From Ichthyophonus hoferi (taxonomy: Eukaryota > Opisthokonta > Ichthyosporea > Ichthyophonida > Ichthyophonidae), in assembly GCA_002751075.1 (NCBI GenBank), contig NAOQ01000137.1:66633-97389 (forward strand): 30,757 nucleotides of DNA. The letters are read 5' to 3'. This document shows positions 1 to 9,558 of the stretch, one piece after another. The stretch's first letter is position 1; each line of letters begins with the position of its first letter. The notes beneath the pieces were generated by a model, which did not search any database, was not told where the DNA came from, and saw only the letters and a list, made by a program, of their open reading frames with translations. A program made the translations under genes and the position numbers.

Positions 1-50
1 ATACATACATACTACATACATACATACATACATACATACATACATACATA
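1..50. repeat. (ATAC)n microsatellite
   Basis: Tetranucleotide tract at the left edge with one interruption. It lies in the intron just upstream of the first visible coiled-coil exon. Confidence 0.9.
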
Positions 51-85
51 GCAATGCCTAAACTGACTCCCCCCTTTCCTCACAG

Positions 86-624
86 GCTAACGAGGACATG
101 CAACAGGAAACTAACAGCGAAGATGTAGAAAAGACCGAGAACCCTACGGCTACAACAACAACCTTTTGGGATGATGTCAGCGTAAGCGAAGAGAGCTCGA
201 ATGAATTATTAGATATTATTAAAATAGAAACTCTAGATAGTTGTGTAAAGGAGGAGGACAATGTTCGGGATGAACAGGCCAGAGCTGCAGAATCGTCGGA
301 TTGGGAGCCAGTAGATTTGGAGGGGTCAGGGTTGTTGAGTGTGAACAAGATGGGCAGAGAGAAAGAGAGAGAGAGAGAAGATAGTGGTGTGATGGAGGAC
401 GATATAGAAATAGAGAAAATGTTGGAGTTGTTGAAGGTGCAAGATAAAGAGATAGAGAGATTGGGGGAAAAATTGAAAGAAAAGGAAGAAAATATAGTGG
501 AACAAGGTATGAAAATGAGGCAACAGAGAGCCAATATGAATAAGGAATTAGAACAAACTGAACTTTTGTATAACAACACCATTGAGGAGTTGAAACGTCA
601 ACAGGTGCAGGGATTGGCTACTAG
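86..624 (+). CDS. Coiled-coil gene, penultimate exon
   Basis: 179 codons plus two bases. It runs from an acidic stretch (DDVSVSEESSNELLDI) into a Lys/Glu heptad region. The donor at 625 (gtatga) fits the next exon's phase. An earlier GT at 605 would be phase 0 and break the frame. Confidence 0.75.
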
Positions 625-1442
625 GTATGAATATAATAATATGATTGGATATTGGATATTGTTGTATGATTTCACTATTGTACTAGTGTGTTGGTTGCTA
701 GTGTGCTATTGTTTGTATAATGAAATTGGTTAGTGTATTCATATACGTATAACTCATACATATAGATATATATATAGCCATATATATCATTCTAGCACAT
801 CGAATCACTTATTAAATATATATATATATATCTTTATACCACTTATACCTCTTGTATCCATTAACCTGGAGCTGTTGCTAAAACGACCGCTGTCACTGTG
901 ATTGGTAGGCAATCGCACCAAACCACACACAGCCTATCTTATACTATCTTATGCTATACTGTCCTATACTATCCTACTATACTATACTATACTATACTGT
1001 ACTATACTATACTATACTATACTATACTATACTATACTATCATATACTATCATATACTATACTATACTATACTATCATATACTATTCTATACTATTATAT
1101 ATACTATTCTGTGCTATCCTGTACTATTCTATACTATTCTATCATATACTATCATATACTATACCATCCATACCCTCTACTGACCTGTATCCAATTAGGG
1201 ACTACATGATCAAAGTGTTGCAAGAGGAGCTTGTACAAGCTAATAAGAGCGTATCCGAGAGCCAGCAATTAGCTCGGAAAACACAGCGGCAAATTGGGCA
1301 AATCATGGCTGAAAAAGAAGCACTTAACAATGAATTGATTAAGACTATACAGCAGAAAGTTGACTTGCTTTCTCAGGTTGAACAGTGGGAGCAAGATATG
1401 ACCCATATGGTTAACTCGAGTGTTAGGAATATGTATCGTTGA
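86..1442 (+). CDS. Acidic coiled-coil protein, BICD/BICDR-like C-terminal part (partial gene, 2 exons)
   Basis: The last two coding exons are 86..624 and 1199..1442. Exon one follows a good acceptor (cctcacag, ending at 85) in phase 0, so the gene continues off the left edge. The 625-1198 intron (donor gtatga, acceptor aattag) is phase 2 and its junction rebuilds Arg. The 261 visible residues start acidic and Ser/Glu-rich, become highly charged heptads from about residue 100 (EIERLGEKLKEKEENIVEQG) and stay coiled-coil to the stop at 1440-1442. The tail, with IQQK followed by VEQWEQDM, resembles the C-terminal coiled coil of Bicaudal-D and BICD-like adaptors, which link dynein to Rab6-type cargo. 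This rests on a short motif and overall heptads. Another long coiled-coil protein is possible. It converges on the p53-family gene. Confidence 0.7.
939..1163. repeat. ATACT pentanucleotide satellite
   Basis: About 45 degenerate copies of a 5-bp unit (tatac/actat) fill the last third of the coiled-coil gene's final intron and end about 35 bases before the acceptor. The tract is open in several frames only because it lacks stop words. Confidence 0.9.
1199..1442 (+). CDS. Coiled-coil gene, last exon
   Basis: Begins with one base completing Arg, then DYMIKVLQEELVQANK. It is coiled-coil to the TGA stop at 1440-1442. It holds the BICD-like motif IQQKVDLLSQVEQWEQDM. Confidence 0.75.
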
Positions 1443-1573
1443 ATAGCAAGTACTTGTGTATGTATTTATGCTCTTTATATAAGGTTTATAAGTTTTAATA
1501 TAGTTACCTATTGGTGTAGCTGGCCACATTCATGTATGATATCATTAATTAATTAATTAGACCAAGGACTGGA

Positions 1574-1642
1574 TATATGTGTGTATGTATGTATGTATGT
1601 ATATATGTATGTATATATGTATATATGTATGTGTACATGTAT
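1574..1642. repeat. (TATG)n / (TA)n microsatellite
   Basis: Imperfect tetranucleotide run within the 3' flank of the coiled-coil gene. Confidence 0.85.
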
Positions 1643-1825
1643 CTATGATAGTATGATAGTAGGATAGAAACTATGTATAATAGTATGCATATATGTATAT
1701 GCTAAAATGTAAATTGGCTACCCAAGGGCCTTGTGGACAAAGGCCTTTGAGCCAATTTCACGGTTTGCTTCTGTAAATAATCCCATCTTCTTTTTATTTT
1801 GTCAACAAACACAGTACCATTGACT

Positions 1826-1831
1826 AATAAA
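1826..1831 (+). promoter_or_regulatory. Poly(A) signal AATAAA for the coiled-coil gene
   Basis: Canonical AATAAA on the plus strand about 385 bases after the stop, followed by T-rich sequence. It is the nearest perfect hexamer; the cleavage site was not determined. Confidence 0.45.
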
Positions 1832-2287
1832 ATTTAGCTTTTAAATTTTTATTTCGCTTGACGCTTGGTTAAACGTTGTTTCAAGAATAGCTACACACAT
1901 ACTTAAGGGTGTTTATACCAATCTTATCGTGCAATTGAAAAATTACAAATTTTCTGTACAGGGTATTAATTAATAGAGCTGATCCAACCCAGTCATATCT
2001 CTATAAGTCTGGTAAGTGAAATATATATTATAAGGACTTGAATTACATTGAACCAGTTAGGTTGCGTGTTATATTATAATACAATCCAATCATATATTTA
2101 ATATAGATTTTATGAAGTAAAAAGTATAGATTTTAAGTGCTTATATTGCATCAAACCAATTAGGCTGCGTGTTTAGATTATAGCACATGTATATCCTTTT
2201 ATATCCAATCCTGTACTGACCGATCTTTTAATAAAATACATTTTAAAACATGTATAATAGTAAAGTTGATTTTGGAACAATAAGGCT

Positions 2288-2293
2288 TTTATT
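2288..2293 (-). promoter_or_regulatory. Possible poly(A) signal for the p53-family gene
   Basis: TTTATT on the plus strand reads AATAAA on the minus strand, about 480 bases after the p53 stop. Nearer non-canonical signals cannot be excluded. Confidence 0.25.
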
Positions 2294-2775
2294 TTTTGTT
2301 ATAAACAGTGTCAGCCTGCCAATCATGCACCGTATTTAAATATATCGCAAGGACATAAGTACTACAGCTACTATTGTTTCAATATTACCACCATATGTAT
2401 TGTTGTAGGTATAGGATAGAATGCTATCTAATATTATTTATATTATACTATTATATTGATATAATTATCAGTATGTGGTTTCATTTCCACTACATACATG
2501 TCTGTCTATACATATATACGACATATATACACTATACACTACCTCTCCCTCTCTATAATGCACTCTACATTACCTCACCTGTAGGTATATGTTTGTGGTG
2601 TATCTACAGTATTTAACATAATATATTGTACAAATATATATATCTATTTCTGAATACGTGAATGGCTGGCTTAGTAAAAAGCCTCAACAGATATAGTCAT
2701 ATAGATATATATAGCACATCGCTGTATGCTTATATATACAAGGTACAAAATAAAATCTTTCAATGAATCATATAA

Positions 2776-2841
2776 TCATTGAGTAGGTGTCACATCAAGG
2801 GATTGTTTGGAAGCGGTCTTTCGCAATTGGACACGATAAAC
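2776..2841 (-). CDS. p53-family gene, last coding exon
   Basis: Phase-0 start after acceptor cttatag. It encodes a short basic tail (VYRVQLRKTASKQSLDVTPTQ, read in two parts) ending at TGA 2778-2776. A basic C-terminal tail is typical of p53-family proteins. Confidence 0.7.
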   Translation of the reverse strand, partial: VYRVQLRKTASKQSLDVTPTQ

Positions 2842-5800
2842 CTATAAGGGAATAGAGTGTGTTAGGGGGACCTATAGCAGCCAATAAAAAGGGAAGGAAT
2901 TATAATGGTGTACACTCATTGGCAGCGACCTTTAATGAAAGGAAACCATGGTTAGATATTCACTATAGCAAAATTCAAATATTTAAAATTCAAATATTAG
3001 TTTTGATTCGAGTGAGAGAAACAAGAATACAGGGATTCATGGCCAATTTCAAAAAATAAAAAATTAATAAAAAAATAAAAAAATTTAAATGCAAATTTTA
3101 ATTGGTATGCGAGTCAGATAACTTGATATGAGTGGTCCTACCTGCATTCTGGAAAATGAATTTGTTTTCTGTAAACTGGGTCCAGGTGGTGAAAAGGGGG
3201 AACCTTGTTTAAATTTTTTGGTTGGCTTAGTATCACGCACTATCTCTTCTTCGTCTGATTCAATAGCTGCACAGCAAGAACAAATCACTCATATTAGTGG
3301 TTGGAAATAAACCGTAATTATTGTTAAGTTTTTATAGTTTTTATATAGTATAGATTCCTAGTTAGAGTATTTTGGCATGTATGTATAGTAAAGTGTAAAG
3401 TATAGTATGGTTTATGCGTATGTATATATAGTATATAGTCTCATGAACACTATAACTAAGTATATTGCAAATACTAGATCTAACTATATGATAAGCATTA
3501 GCCAAGTATATTATAAACACTATAACTAAATATATTACAAACACAGCTATATATATCTCTTCTGCCATTCTATATTCTCTAATCATTTAAATTCAAATCA
3601 ATACAATCCACCAATGGAATCTCCTTCCCGCATAGGTACCTTATCTCACAGAACTGACTACAAACCAATCAGATTCCATCCATATTTCAACTTCTCTTTT
3701 CCAATCACCATTATCCACTCCCACTTGTTCCTATAATTGGACACATTAAAACCAAATATAGCTGAAGAACAATACACCCGATCAGAGAAAAAAAGATATA
3801 TTTACAAGACCTACTTGGGGTTTTTTCCCTCGATACCATTCGTTGCTCCTTAGTTTTATGATTCTGTATGATTGGTGGAGGGATAAGGGCTAGGGTTGGG
3901 CACATATCACGCAAATTAAATTGCCTGTGTAGGGCGGGGGGATCAACACTCGAATGGTTGGGGTTTATGCTGTCATTTTGTAAATTATCCATTAGATTCA
4001 AGCTATCTATTATCTTATTGATCATTTCGAAATTCGCTCGTCCTCGGATCTGTGATAATGAAAACGTTTGGAAGGACCAATCAGTGGGCAATTCTATATA
4101 TGATGGTCTTGATTTATAATATAGTAGATTAATGCTAATTAGCATGAGAGAAAAAAACTGTGATGCGACAGGTTCCTATAAAAAATTTAAACTTTAAAGG
4201 GTCTATTAGATGAGAGTAGTTATTTGTTGAGTTCACTTAAGCCAGTGTGATTGGTGGAAGAATCAATGTGTCTTTGATTCAGATAGATAAGGAGAAGGAG
4301 AATGACTGGACAGTGGCAATCTAATTATAAATGGGAAATAGGAAAGTGTCGGGCCCAATTATAAACCCTGCTTCTCACCACCCAATAGCATGCAAGCATT
4401 TACTGGATCTAGCATCACTTTATACCTTGTTGCAATACTAATAATCCTAAATATATTATATATACCTACACACATGTATAGAGGATAACCTGTCTGTTTA
4501 CGCCCTACCTTACCATACACTATCTTATACTACATACACTACTTTATACTCTCCTATTGTACCGTATACCAGCCTATGCTATCCTACCCCCTCACTCCTC
4601 CCTTCCCTCTACCCTACCCTGTACGGCCGCTTACCGTTCTATTAACAGTGTACATATTATTATTATCTTGCACTATACTTTTCGTGGATTGAAGAATTTC
4701 ATTTTTAGGATTGACAAAAGCTGAGGTAGGAAGGAATAGAATGTAGTTAGTTATTATATATATGCAGCGTGGTTGTATAAGTATTATTAGGCAATACCAT
4801 ATGATATAATGCAATATAGTGAAATTATACAAGTATTACATGATTCCTCCACAATGGGATACATTGATTCAACCTTCAACCCACCAGTATCATCTGTCTA
4901 GTTATTAGTCATTAGTCATTGCATTCTTGTTTTAATTGTCAGATCTTATTGGATATATTACTATTTAATAACCGTATTAGCCTATTAAAGGCCTAAAAAA
5001 TAACATAAGTAGCATAAAAGGTGTATTATAAAATTGTAGCACGTCTAATGATTGGACAAAGGTCATTCGTGGTGAGTACATGCATAAAGCAAGGATGTGG
5101 AATGACGTCATTTTAAGTTAGATTAGTCACGCTATTGGACAAGAGAGAAGGGAGAGGAAAATCTATTAGAATAGAGACAATCATATAAAAAGATTATAAA
5201 CCATATGTGCACTGGTATGGTCCATAGCATATGCGGCAAGGGAAAGGGCAGCTTACTGGTCCGCGATGGGTGTGGATCTATGTCATTGGTCTGTTGTCCT
5301 TTCACATTGCGGTTGCTGGTAGCACCAATTAAAGTTATTATGACGTCATAAAATTATTTTTATCTTATTTAATTACCTCGTGGCATAATAACACTACATC
5401 CAGTCGTATCATCAGCTAATCGTGGTGACCTATCTAAGATAATCATTTTATCCCAACTATTGGGTGGTAATTTTAAGTTTCATTATATATCGGCTTCTTG
5501 TTTAATAATGAGAGGAAGACAGGCATGCATAAGTGATTATAATATGATAGTGTAGATAATATATCCAAAATTAAAATGGTAAAAATGTAATATATCCTGA
5601 GGTGGTCTATAATAACCCAATAAAAAAGCAGAAAAAAATAGGATCTTACTTTTTCCACTTGTCCTTCTCAGCAGTGATTGGATTATCCTTTTTCAAATCA
5701 CGCCCCGGGCAGGCACATATCCTGCCAAAAAGCCATTTGATTGAAGGGTTAACGGATAGTGGATATAGAGCTAGAAGAATATGCATTCAGATTTTACGTC

Positions 5801-6415
5801 TTTTATTGTAGTAAAAAACTATTCATTTAAAAAAAATTTCTCTTGTTATCTGCAATGTGCAGTATAGCTTTCAAGAGATTATAATTCTTTTAAAATAAGA
5901 AAAATAACTCCAAAAATATTTACATACATATGTATGTAATTGATATTGACGTGTTATGTTGAAAAAAAAAAGAGATCGATATAACCATCACCACTACAAT
6001 GTATACCAATATGCTCCTACATTAGCTACATACCCGTCTCTCTTATCTTATCTTACACAGTCTATATAACTACTTCACAAACATATACACACATATATCT
6101 ACATACTACGATATATAATACCATACATACTATCATGCATACTACCGTATATATATATATGCAAATCAACCAATCAATTACAATTACCCACTTTGTACTG
6201 ACTGATCTCTGGCCCAGTAGCCTACCAGATGCATCCTCCAGTATGATGACGGTAGAAACAGGTCTCTTGTTGATACTGGCCACACAGGAAGAGTAGCACA
6301 GATAACGTAGACGGAGTTGAGGGCGCTAGGAAAGAGGGGGAAAGGGTAAGAAAAGGGTAGAGATGGAGGTTTATACATATATACATATACCCATACATCT
6401 ATCCACATACATACA

Positions 6416-6447
<32 letters not shown>

Positions 6448-8525
6448 CACATGCATATACACATACAGGTACACACACATACACATATACACATACATAT
6501 ACCTACACTCTTTAACTTGCTATATGGAATGAGCACACTATAATGATTTAACCGATCAAGCTCATTGGTTGCTGCCAGGTGATCAACCCGTATAATCTGA
6601 TCGGGGAATGGCTTAGTTGCCTGTTCCTTCCTATCAGCTGTAAAATTAAAATTTATATTAGTTTACTAGTAGCCAATAGTAAATAGTAAATAAGATCTTA
6701 CATATATCTTCATTGACAGATCTGAATGTATGAATATGTATGAATATGTGAATGATAGTATGGGTAACCGTGGGTATGACCGTATGAGAGTATAGCAATA
6801 TAATTATATAAGAGTCTAATAACATATAAGTATCTACCTACCTACCTACCTATCCATCTATCTATCTACCTATCTATCTACATATCTACCTACCTACCTA
6901 CCTACCCACCTACCTACCTACCCACCTACCTACCTACTTATCTACCTACCTACCTACTATATGTAGAACATGCAACTACCTACCATGTGTAGGACAACGC
7001 ACTACCCTTTCCATATAGTCCTCTGGATTGGCATATACAACCTTGACTCGTACATTAGCATCGGCCGGCGGGTTTCCTTCTATAGTGAGATTGATGGGTA
7101 CAGTAGTATTCATGGTAACATATAATAAATCCCTTTGCGATCCGTACAGCCACGTGGCTCCCTAGATAGTAGGTATTGGTAGTGGTGAGATGTGTGATAG
7201 AATATGCAAGAGTGTGTGGTAGGATTTCTAAAAATAATATGGGAGAAAGAGAGAGGAGAGCCTAGGTGTATAATAGTATAATAGTATAATAGTATGGTAA
7301 TATAATAGTATGATAGTATGATAGTATAGTAGTATAATAGTATGGTAGTATAATAATATAATAGTATAACAGTATAATAGTATGATAGTATGGTAGTATA
7401 ATAGCATGATAGTATAATAGTATGATAGTATAGTAGTATAATAGCAAGATAGTATGATAGTATAATAGCGTAATAGAGTATAAAAATGTGGATTGATCCA
7501 ATGAGTATGTAAAAGTAAAATGGCCAGCGAAAGAGTAGATGTGTTTAAAATACAGAAGAATTATCATCGTTCTAATGCAACCAATCCTTGTCGCCCTATG
7601 TCACCACCCTTATCTATCATTCCCTCTCTCTCCATTTCAATGCAGCTTTTTATATAAAACTTTCATACAGAGTTAAAAAGATAATTATAAACAGATAGAG
7701 GTAAGGTAACTACTTTAGCATCTGACTTTCCACCACTCTCTGTCTTTGTCACAAAAGATATATTAAAGTGATAGGGTCCCTCAAAATTAGGCTCCTCAAA
7801 TCTTGCATTGGACTGGCTACGTGTCAGCATGGGTAATGGTAGTTGCTGTGATTGCGGCTGTGCTTGGTGCTGTGCTTGGGGCTATGCGTGATATAATTGA
7901 GTGAGAGAAGTGTAGGTGTAGATTGACTTTTAGTCAATCTTGTTTATGCCTATAGATTGCTAAGGCACTGTGATTACGTGTTTTTTTCTCCTTATATAGT
8001 TAAGACAGCGACTCAACTACTGGGCGATTATGTTACATATGCATGCATACAAACATACCTACATAAATATATGCATATACATACATATGTGTGTAGTAAC
8101 ACAAAATAATCCTTCTATAGTGACATACTTGTGTTCCTTCATAAATAGTCGGACGATTTCTGCATGATCAATTCTATTGTACAGTATAGCATATACAGAA
8201 AGAGGAATAAAGAGAGAGAAAGAGAGTGAGAGAGAGAGAGAGAGAGAGTCAATAATCGTAGTAAGAATCAAGCATACCAAAGCCCAAGAGGGATCCAGTA
8301 CAGGGCTAGGGGTAAGAATAGGATCAAGATATTCCAACATATCCACCACACTATTTGTAGTGCTAGTCAGGTCATAGTTAGTCAAGCCGCTATTAGGGAA
8401 GGATGGCAGACCAAACATGTTGTTTGACAGGTCAATGTCCACATCCATACGTTCCAGTGATAGTTCTAGGGTACTGTAGACGTCATGGTGAGGAGGATAT
8501 ATAGTAAAGAGAACGGCTTTGGGAA
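2776..8525 (-). CDS. p53/p63/p73-family transcription factor
   Basis: Coding exons in transcript order: 8525..8278, 7881..7714, 7161..6984, 6637..6507, 6325..6192, 5721..5650, 5315..5257, 4093..3815, 3266..3142, 2841..2776. All borders are GT-AG and phases match, giving 459 residues from the ATG at 8448, or about 485 if the open frame upstream is used. A sequence-specific DNA-binding factor of the nucleus is expected. Residues about 85-275 match the p53 DNA-binding domain: FEGPYHF, then GATWLY, RCPTH, YSSC, INKRPVSTVIILED, ICACPGRD. Zinc ligands are Cys168, His171, Cys225 and Cys229. Residues about 314-339 (QIRGRANFEM) match the tetramerisation domain. No SAM domain follows; the tail is basic and Ser/Pro-rich. 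Family assignment is secure; placing it as p53-, p63- or p73-like is not. The start is unresolved. Confidence 0.92.
3142..3266 (-). CDS. p53-family gene, tail exon
   Basis: Acceptor gtgcag, donor gtagga. It encodes an acidic patch (IESDEEEIV), a basic cluster like a nuclear localisation signal (KPTKKFKQ), then a Ser/Pro run (GSPFSPPGPS) with possible proline-directed phosphosites. Confidence 0.75.
3815..4093 (-). CDS. p53-family gene, tetramerisation-domain exon
   Basis: 92 codons plus split codons at both ends (phase 1 in and out). The tetramerisation strand-turn-helix is near its start: QIRGRANFEM followed by an amphipathic helix INKIIDSLNLMD, closer to the p63/p73 'ESLELM' ending than to human p53. 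The rest is Pro/Asn-rich with no recognised domain. Confidence 0.88.
5257..5315 (-). CDS. p53-family gene, linker exon
   Basis: Acceptor gctaccag, donor gtaagc. Spliced from the 5650 donor it reads N-NRNVKGQQTNDIDPHPSRT-K, a polar linker between DNA-binding and tetramerisation domains. An internal AAG acceptor 17 bases further in would fit inclusion of the optional exon at 5377-5429. Confidence 0.65.
5377..5429 (-). CDS. Possible optional exon of the p53-family gene
   Basis: A 53-base open stretch between acceptor cttagatag and donor gtaatt encodes SPRLADDTTGCSVIMPR in the phase left by the 5650 donor. Using it forces the next exon onto the weaker AAG acceptor before 5298, or else the frame hits a stop. 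It could be an alternative exon or chance. Confidence 0.25.
5650..5721 (-). CDS. p53-family gene, DNA-binding loop-sheet-helix exon
   Basis: Encodes ICACPGRDLKKDNP, equivalent to human p53 274-283. The Cys-x-Cys-Pro-Gly-Arg-Asp that contacts DNA in the major groove is intact. A Lys-rich run follows. Confidence 0.9.
6192..6325 (-). CDS. p53-family gene, L3-loop exon
   Basis: Encodes LRLRYLCYSSCVASINKRPV and VIILEDASGRLLGQRS. It carries the third and fourth zinc ligands (Cys225, Cys229). The donor is the internal gtgggt (phase 2), which keeps spacing to ICACPGRD identical to human p53; the gtaatt three bases on would not fit the phase. Confidence 0.93.
6405..6500. repeat. (ACAT)n microsatellite
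   Basis: Tetranucleotide run in the intron between two DNA-binding-domain exons of the p53-family gene. It reads as Tyr/Met/Val-Cys repeats on the minus strand, without coding meaning. Confidence 0.85.
6507..6637 (-). CDS. p53-family gene, central DNA-binding-domain exon
   Basis: Follows acceptor ttttacag; donor gtaggt. Encodes the region aligned with 'HLIRVEGN...VPYEPP' of p53: QIIRVDHLAATNELDR then YSVLIPYSKLKS. Confidence 0.88.
6833..6959. repeat. (CTAC/CTAT)n microsatellite
   Basis: About 30 tetranucleotide units next to the donor of the 6984-7161 exon, leaving only about 24 bases between donor and repeat. Confidence 0.9.
6984..7161 (-). CDS. p53-family gene, DNA-binding exon with first zinc ligands
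   Basis: Begins GATWLYGSQRDLLYV, like the SATWTYS of p63, and ends RVVRCPTH with zinc ligands Cys168 and His171. The Arg167 position equals human Arg175. Donor gtaggt, phase 1. Confidence 0.93.
7267..7480. repeat. AGTAT/ATACT pentanucleotide satellite
   Basis: About 40 degenerate pentamers (agtat, aatag) in the intron between the 7881-7714 and 7161-6984 exons. Same unit family as the tract at 939-1163. Confidence 0.9.
7714..7881 (-). CDS. p53-family gene, start of DNA-binding domain
   Basis: Opens with a Gln-rich stretch (PQAQHQAQPQSQQLPLPM) and enters the DNA-binding domain at NFEGPYHFNISF, equivalent to 'TYQGSYGFRLGF' in p53. Ends DAK with Lys112 equivalent to human Lys120. Donor gtagtt, phase 0. 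Confidence 0.92.
8210..8248. repeat. (GA)n microsatellite
   Basis: Near-pure GA run about 30 bases inside the intron after the first clear p53-family exon. It is CT-rich on the sense strand. Confidence 0.9.
8278..8525 (-). CDS. p53-family gene, N-terminal acidic exon
   Basis: 82 codons, open from acceptor atgtttag to donor gtatgc. The in-frame ATG at 8448 begins MDVDIDLSNNMFG. Upstream residues (PKAVLFTIYPPHHDVYSTLE) also look coding, so the start may lie in an earlier exon. The acidic-hydrophobic NSVVDMLEYLDPIL could serve as a transactivation helix (inference from composition). Confidence 0.78.
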
Positions 8526-8759
8526 CTAAACATAAAGAATACTATTTATTATGGTTCAATATAGTATGTGCAGCGGTGGAAGAGCAACCACGATATACAT
8601 AAAGGCATATGTATATGTGAATAAATATATATTAGTAAATAAATACAGTGCATATATAATAGCAGCTGTTTTCCGGCTTAGAAACACCATTAAAATACAC
8701 CAAATAAAGAAGTATATGCCTTCAAATGTAAAGTTTATGCAGGAAATATAGTATAAACA

Positions 8760-8908
8760 CCGGTATGAATTATAAAAGGAATTAAAGAATATAAATACTC
8801 ATGTTGCAGCTGGTTTTCCCTTCCTGTTCTATTGGACTCATTGTCCTTTGTTTTGGTACCGAGTGCAGAGGTGTTCTGACGTGGCAAGAGATTATGCAGG
8901 TTATGCAT
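8760..8908 (-). CDS. Candidate first coding exon of the p53-family gene
   Basis: Open frame from ATG 8908 (MHNLHNLLPRQNTSALGTKT and on). Several GT donors leave the needed phase 1 (for example at 8860 and 8760), so the true end is not fixed. It may instead be 5' untranslated sequence. Confidence 0.25.
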
Positions 8909-9069
8909 GTTTATTCTCCTGGTTCTTACAACCTAGATGATTAATAATTTATAGCGAGGGTTTCTATGATATTATTATATAATACTATAAATTATTATAT
9001 ATTATTATATATAATAAAGTATTGTGTTGTGTATTTATTATGTAAACACGTAATTATAAGAATGCATAA

Positions 9070-9083
9070 TTTTGGCGGGCGGG
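9070..9083. promoter_or_regulatory. E2F-like GC-rich site upstream of the p53-family gene
   Basis: TTTTGGCGGGCGGG stands out in otherwise AT-rich DNA about 165 bases upstream of the candidate start. It fits the E2F consensus TTTSSCGC only in part and could also serve an Sp/KLF factor. Confidence 0.35.
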
Positions 9084-9485
9084 TTTATTATATTATTTAT
9101 TTTGAATTACGAAAGTAGGGTAAAAGGATCTATTAAATTTGAGAACTACGTTTTTACAGCTGATATGGTAAATATAGTATTTATAAATATATAAATATAT
9201 AAGTATTTTTATAAATAAATAAATTAAGAAAATTAGTTTTATGTTTTTGTTTGAATGGTTAATTTTGAGCTTATAGGAACTTATCTATTTATCTATTAGC
9301 TGTTTCGTTTAAAGCAAAAGCATCTTTTTCTATTGGATATTGATACCATAATATGAAAGGCTACTCCTAACCAATTAGCATATATATTATATTTTATGCA
9401 TAAGATTGGGCAGTACAAAAAATAATTAGTGGCAGTTAAGAAATAAATTTATCATGGGAAAGGAATATTAGATTGTTCTGTTCCA

Positions 9486-9550
9486 GCCAATCGGAGTGTT
9501 CAACCTTATTCAATCAATCATTCGCTGCGCACTAAGGCGGCCGCACAGTC
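9486..9550. promoter_or_regulatory. GC-rich patch with CCAAT box
   Basis: A CCAATCGGAG word followed by 'gctgcgcactaaggcggccgc', the most GC-rich stretch of the intergenic region. It could be a promoter or enhancer element; nothing shows its target. Confidence 0.3.
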
Positions 9551-9558
9551 ACATTATA

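Larger units (their letters stand above)
1443..2775. other. Convergent intergenic region
   Basis: AT-rich DNA between the stop codons of the plus-strand coiled-coil gene and the minus-strand p53-family gene. It holds a TATG repeat and 3'-end signals. I see no ORF with coding character. Two stretches near 2046-2065 and 2151-2170 share a 'ttgaaccagttaggctgcgtgt'-like sequence, a short direct repeat about 104 bases apart. Confidence 0.6.

Noticed and set aside
58-582. 174-codon minus-strand ORF of Ser/Phe/Leu-rich residues
   Set aside because: Shadow of the purine-rich coiled-coil exon on the plus strand; low complexity and no family likeness.
898-1209. Several plus-strand ORFs of Tyr/Leu/Ile repeats
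   Set aside because: Translations of the ATACT satellite; no start context and no real protein character.
8059-8150. Open stretch near 8100-8140 minus as an extra p53 exon
   Set aside because: Acceptor atgcag exists, but in phase 0 it stops within seven codons, and the flanking exons join in phase without it.
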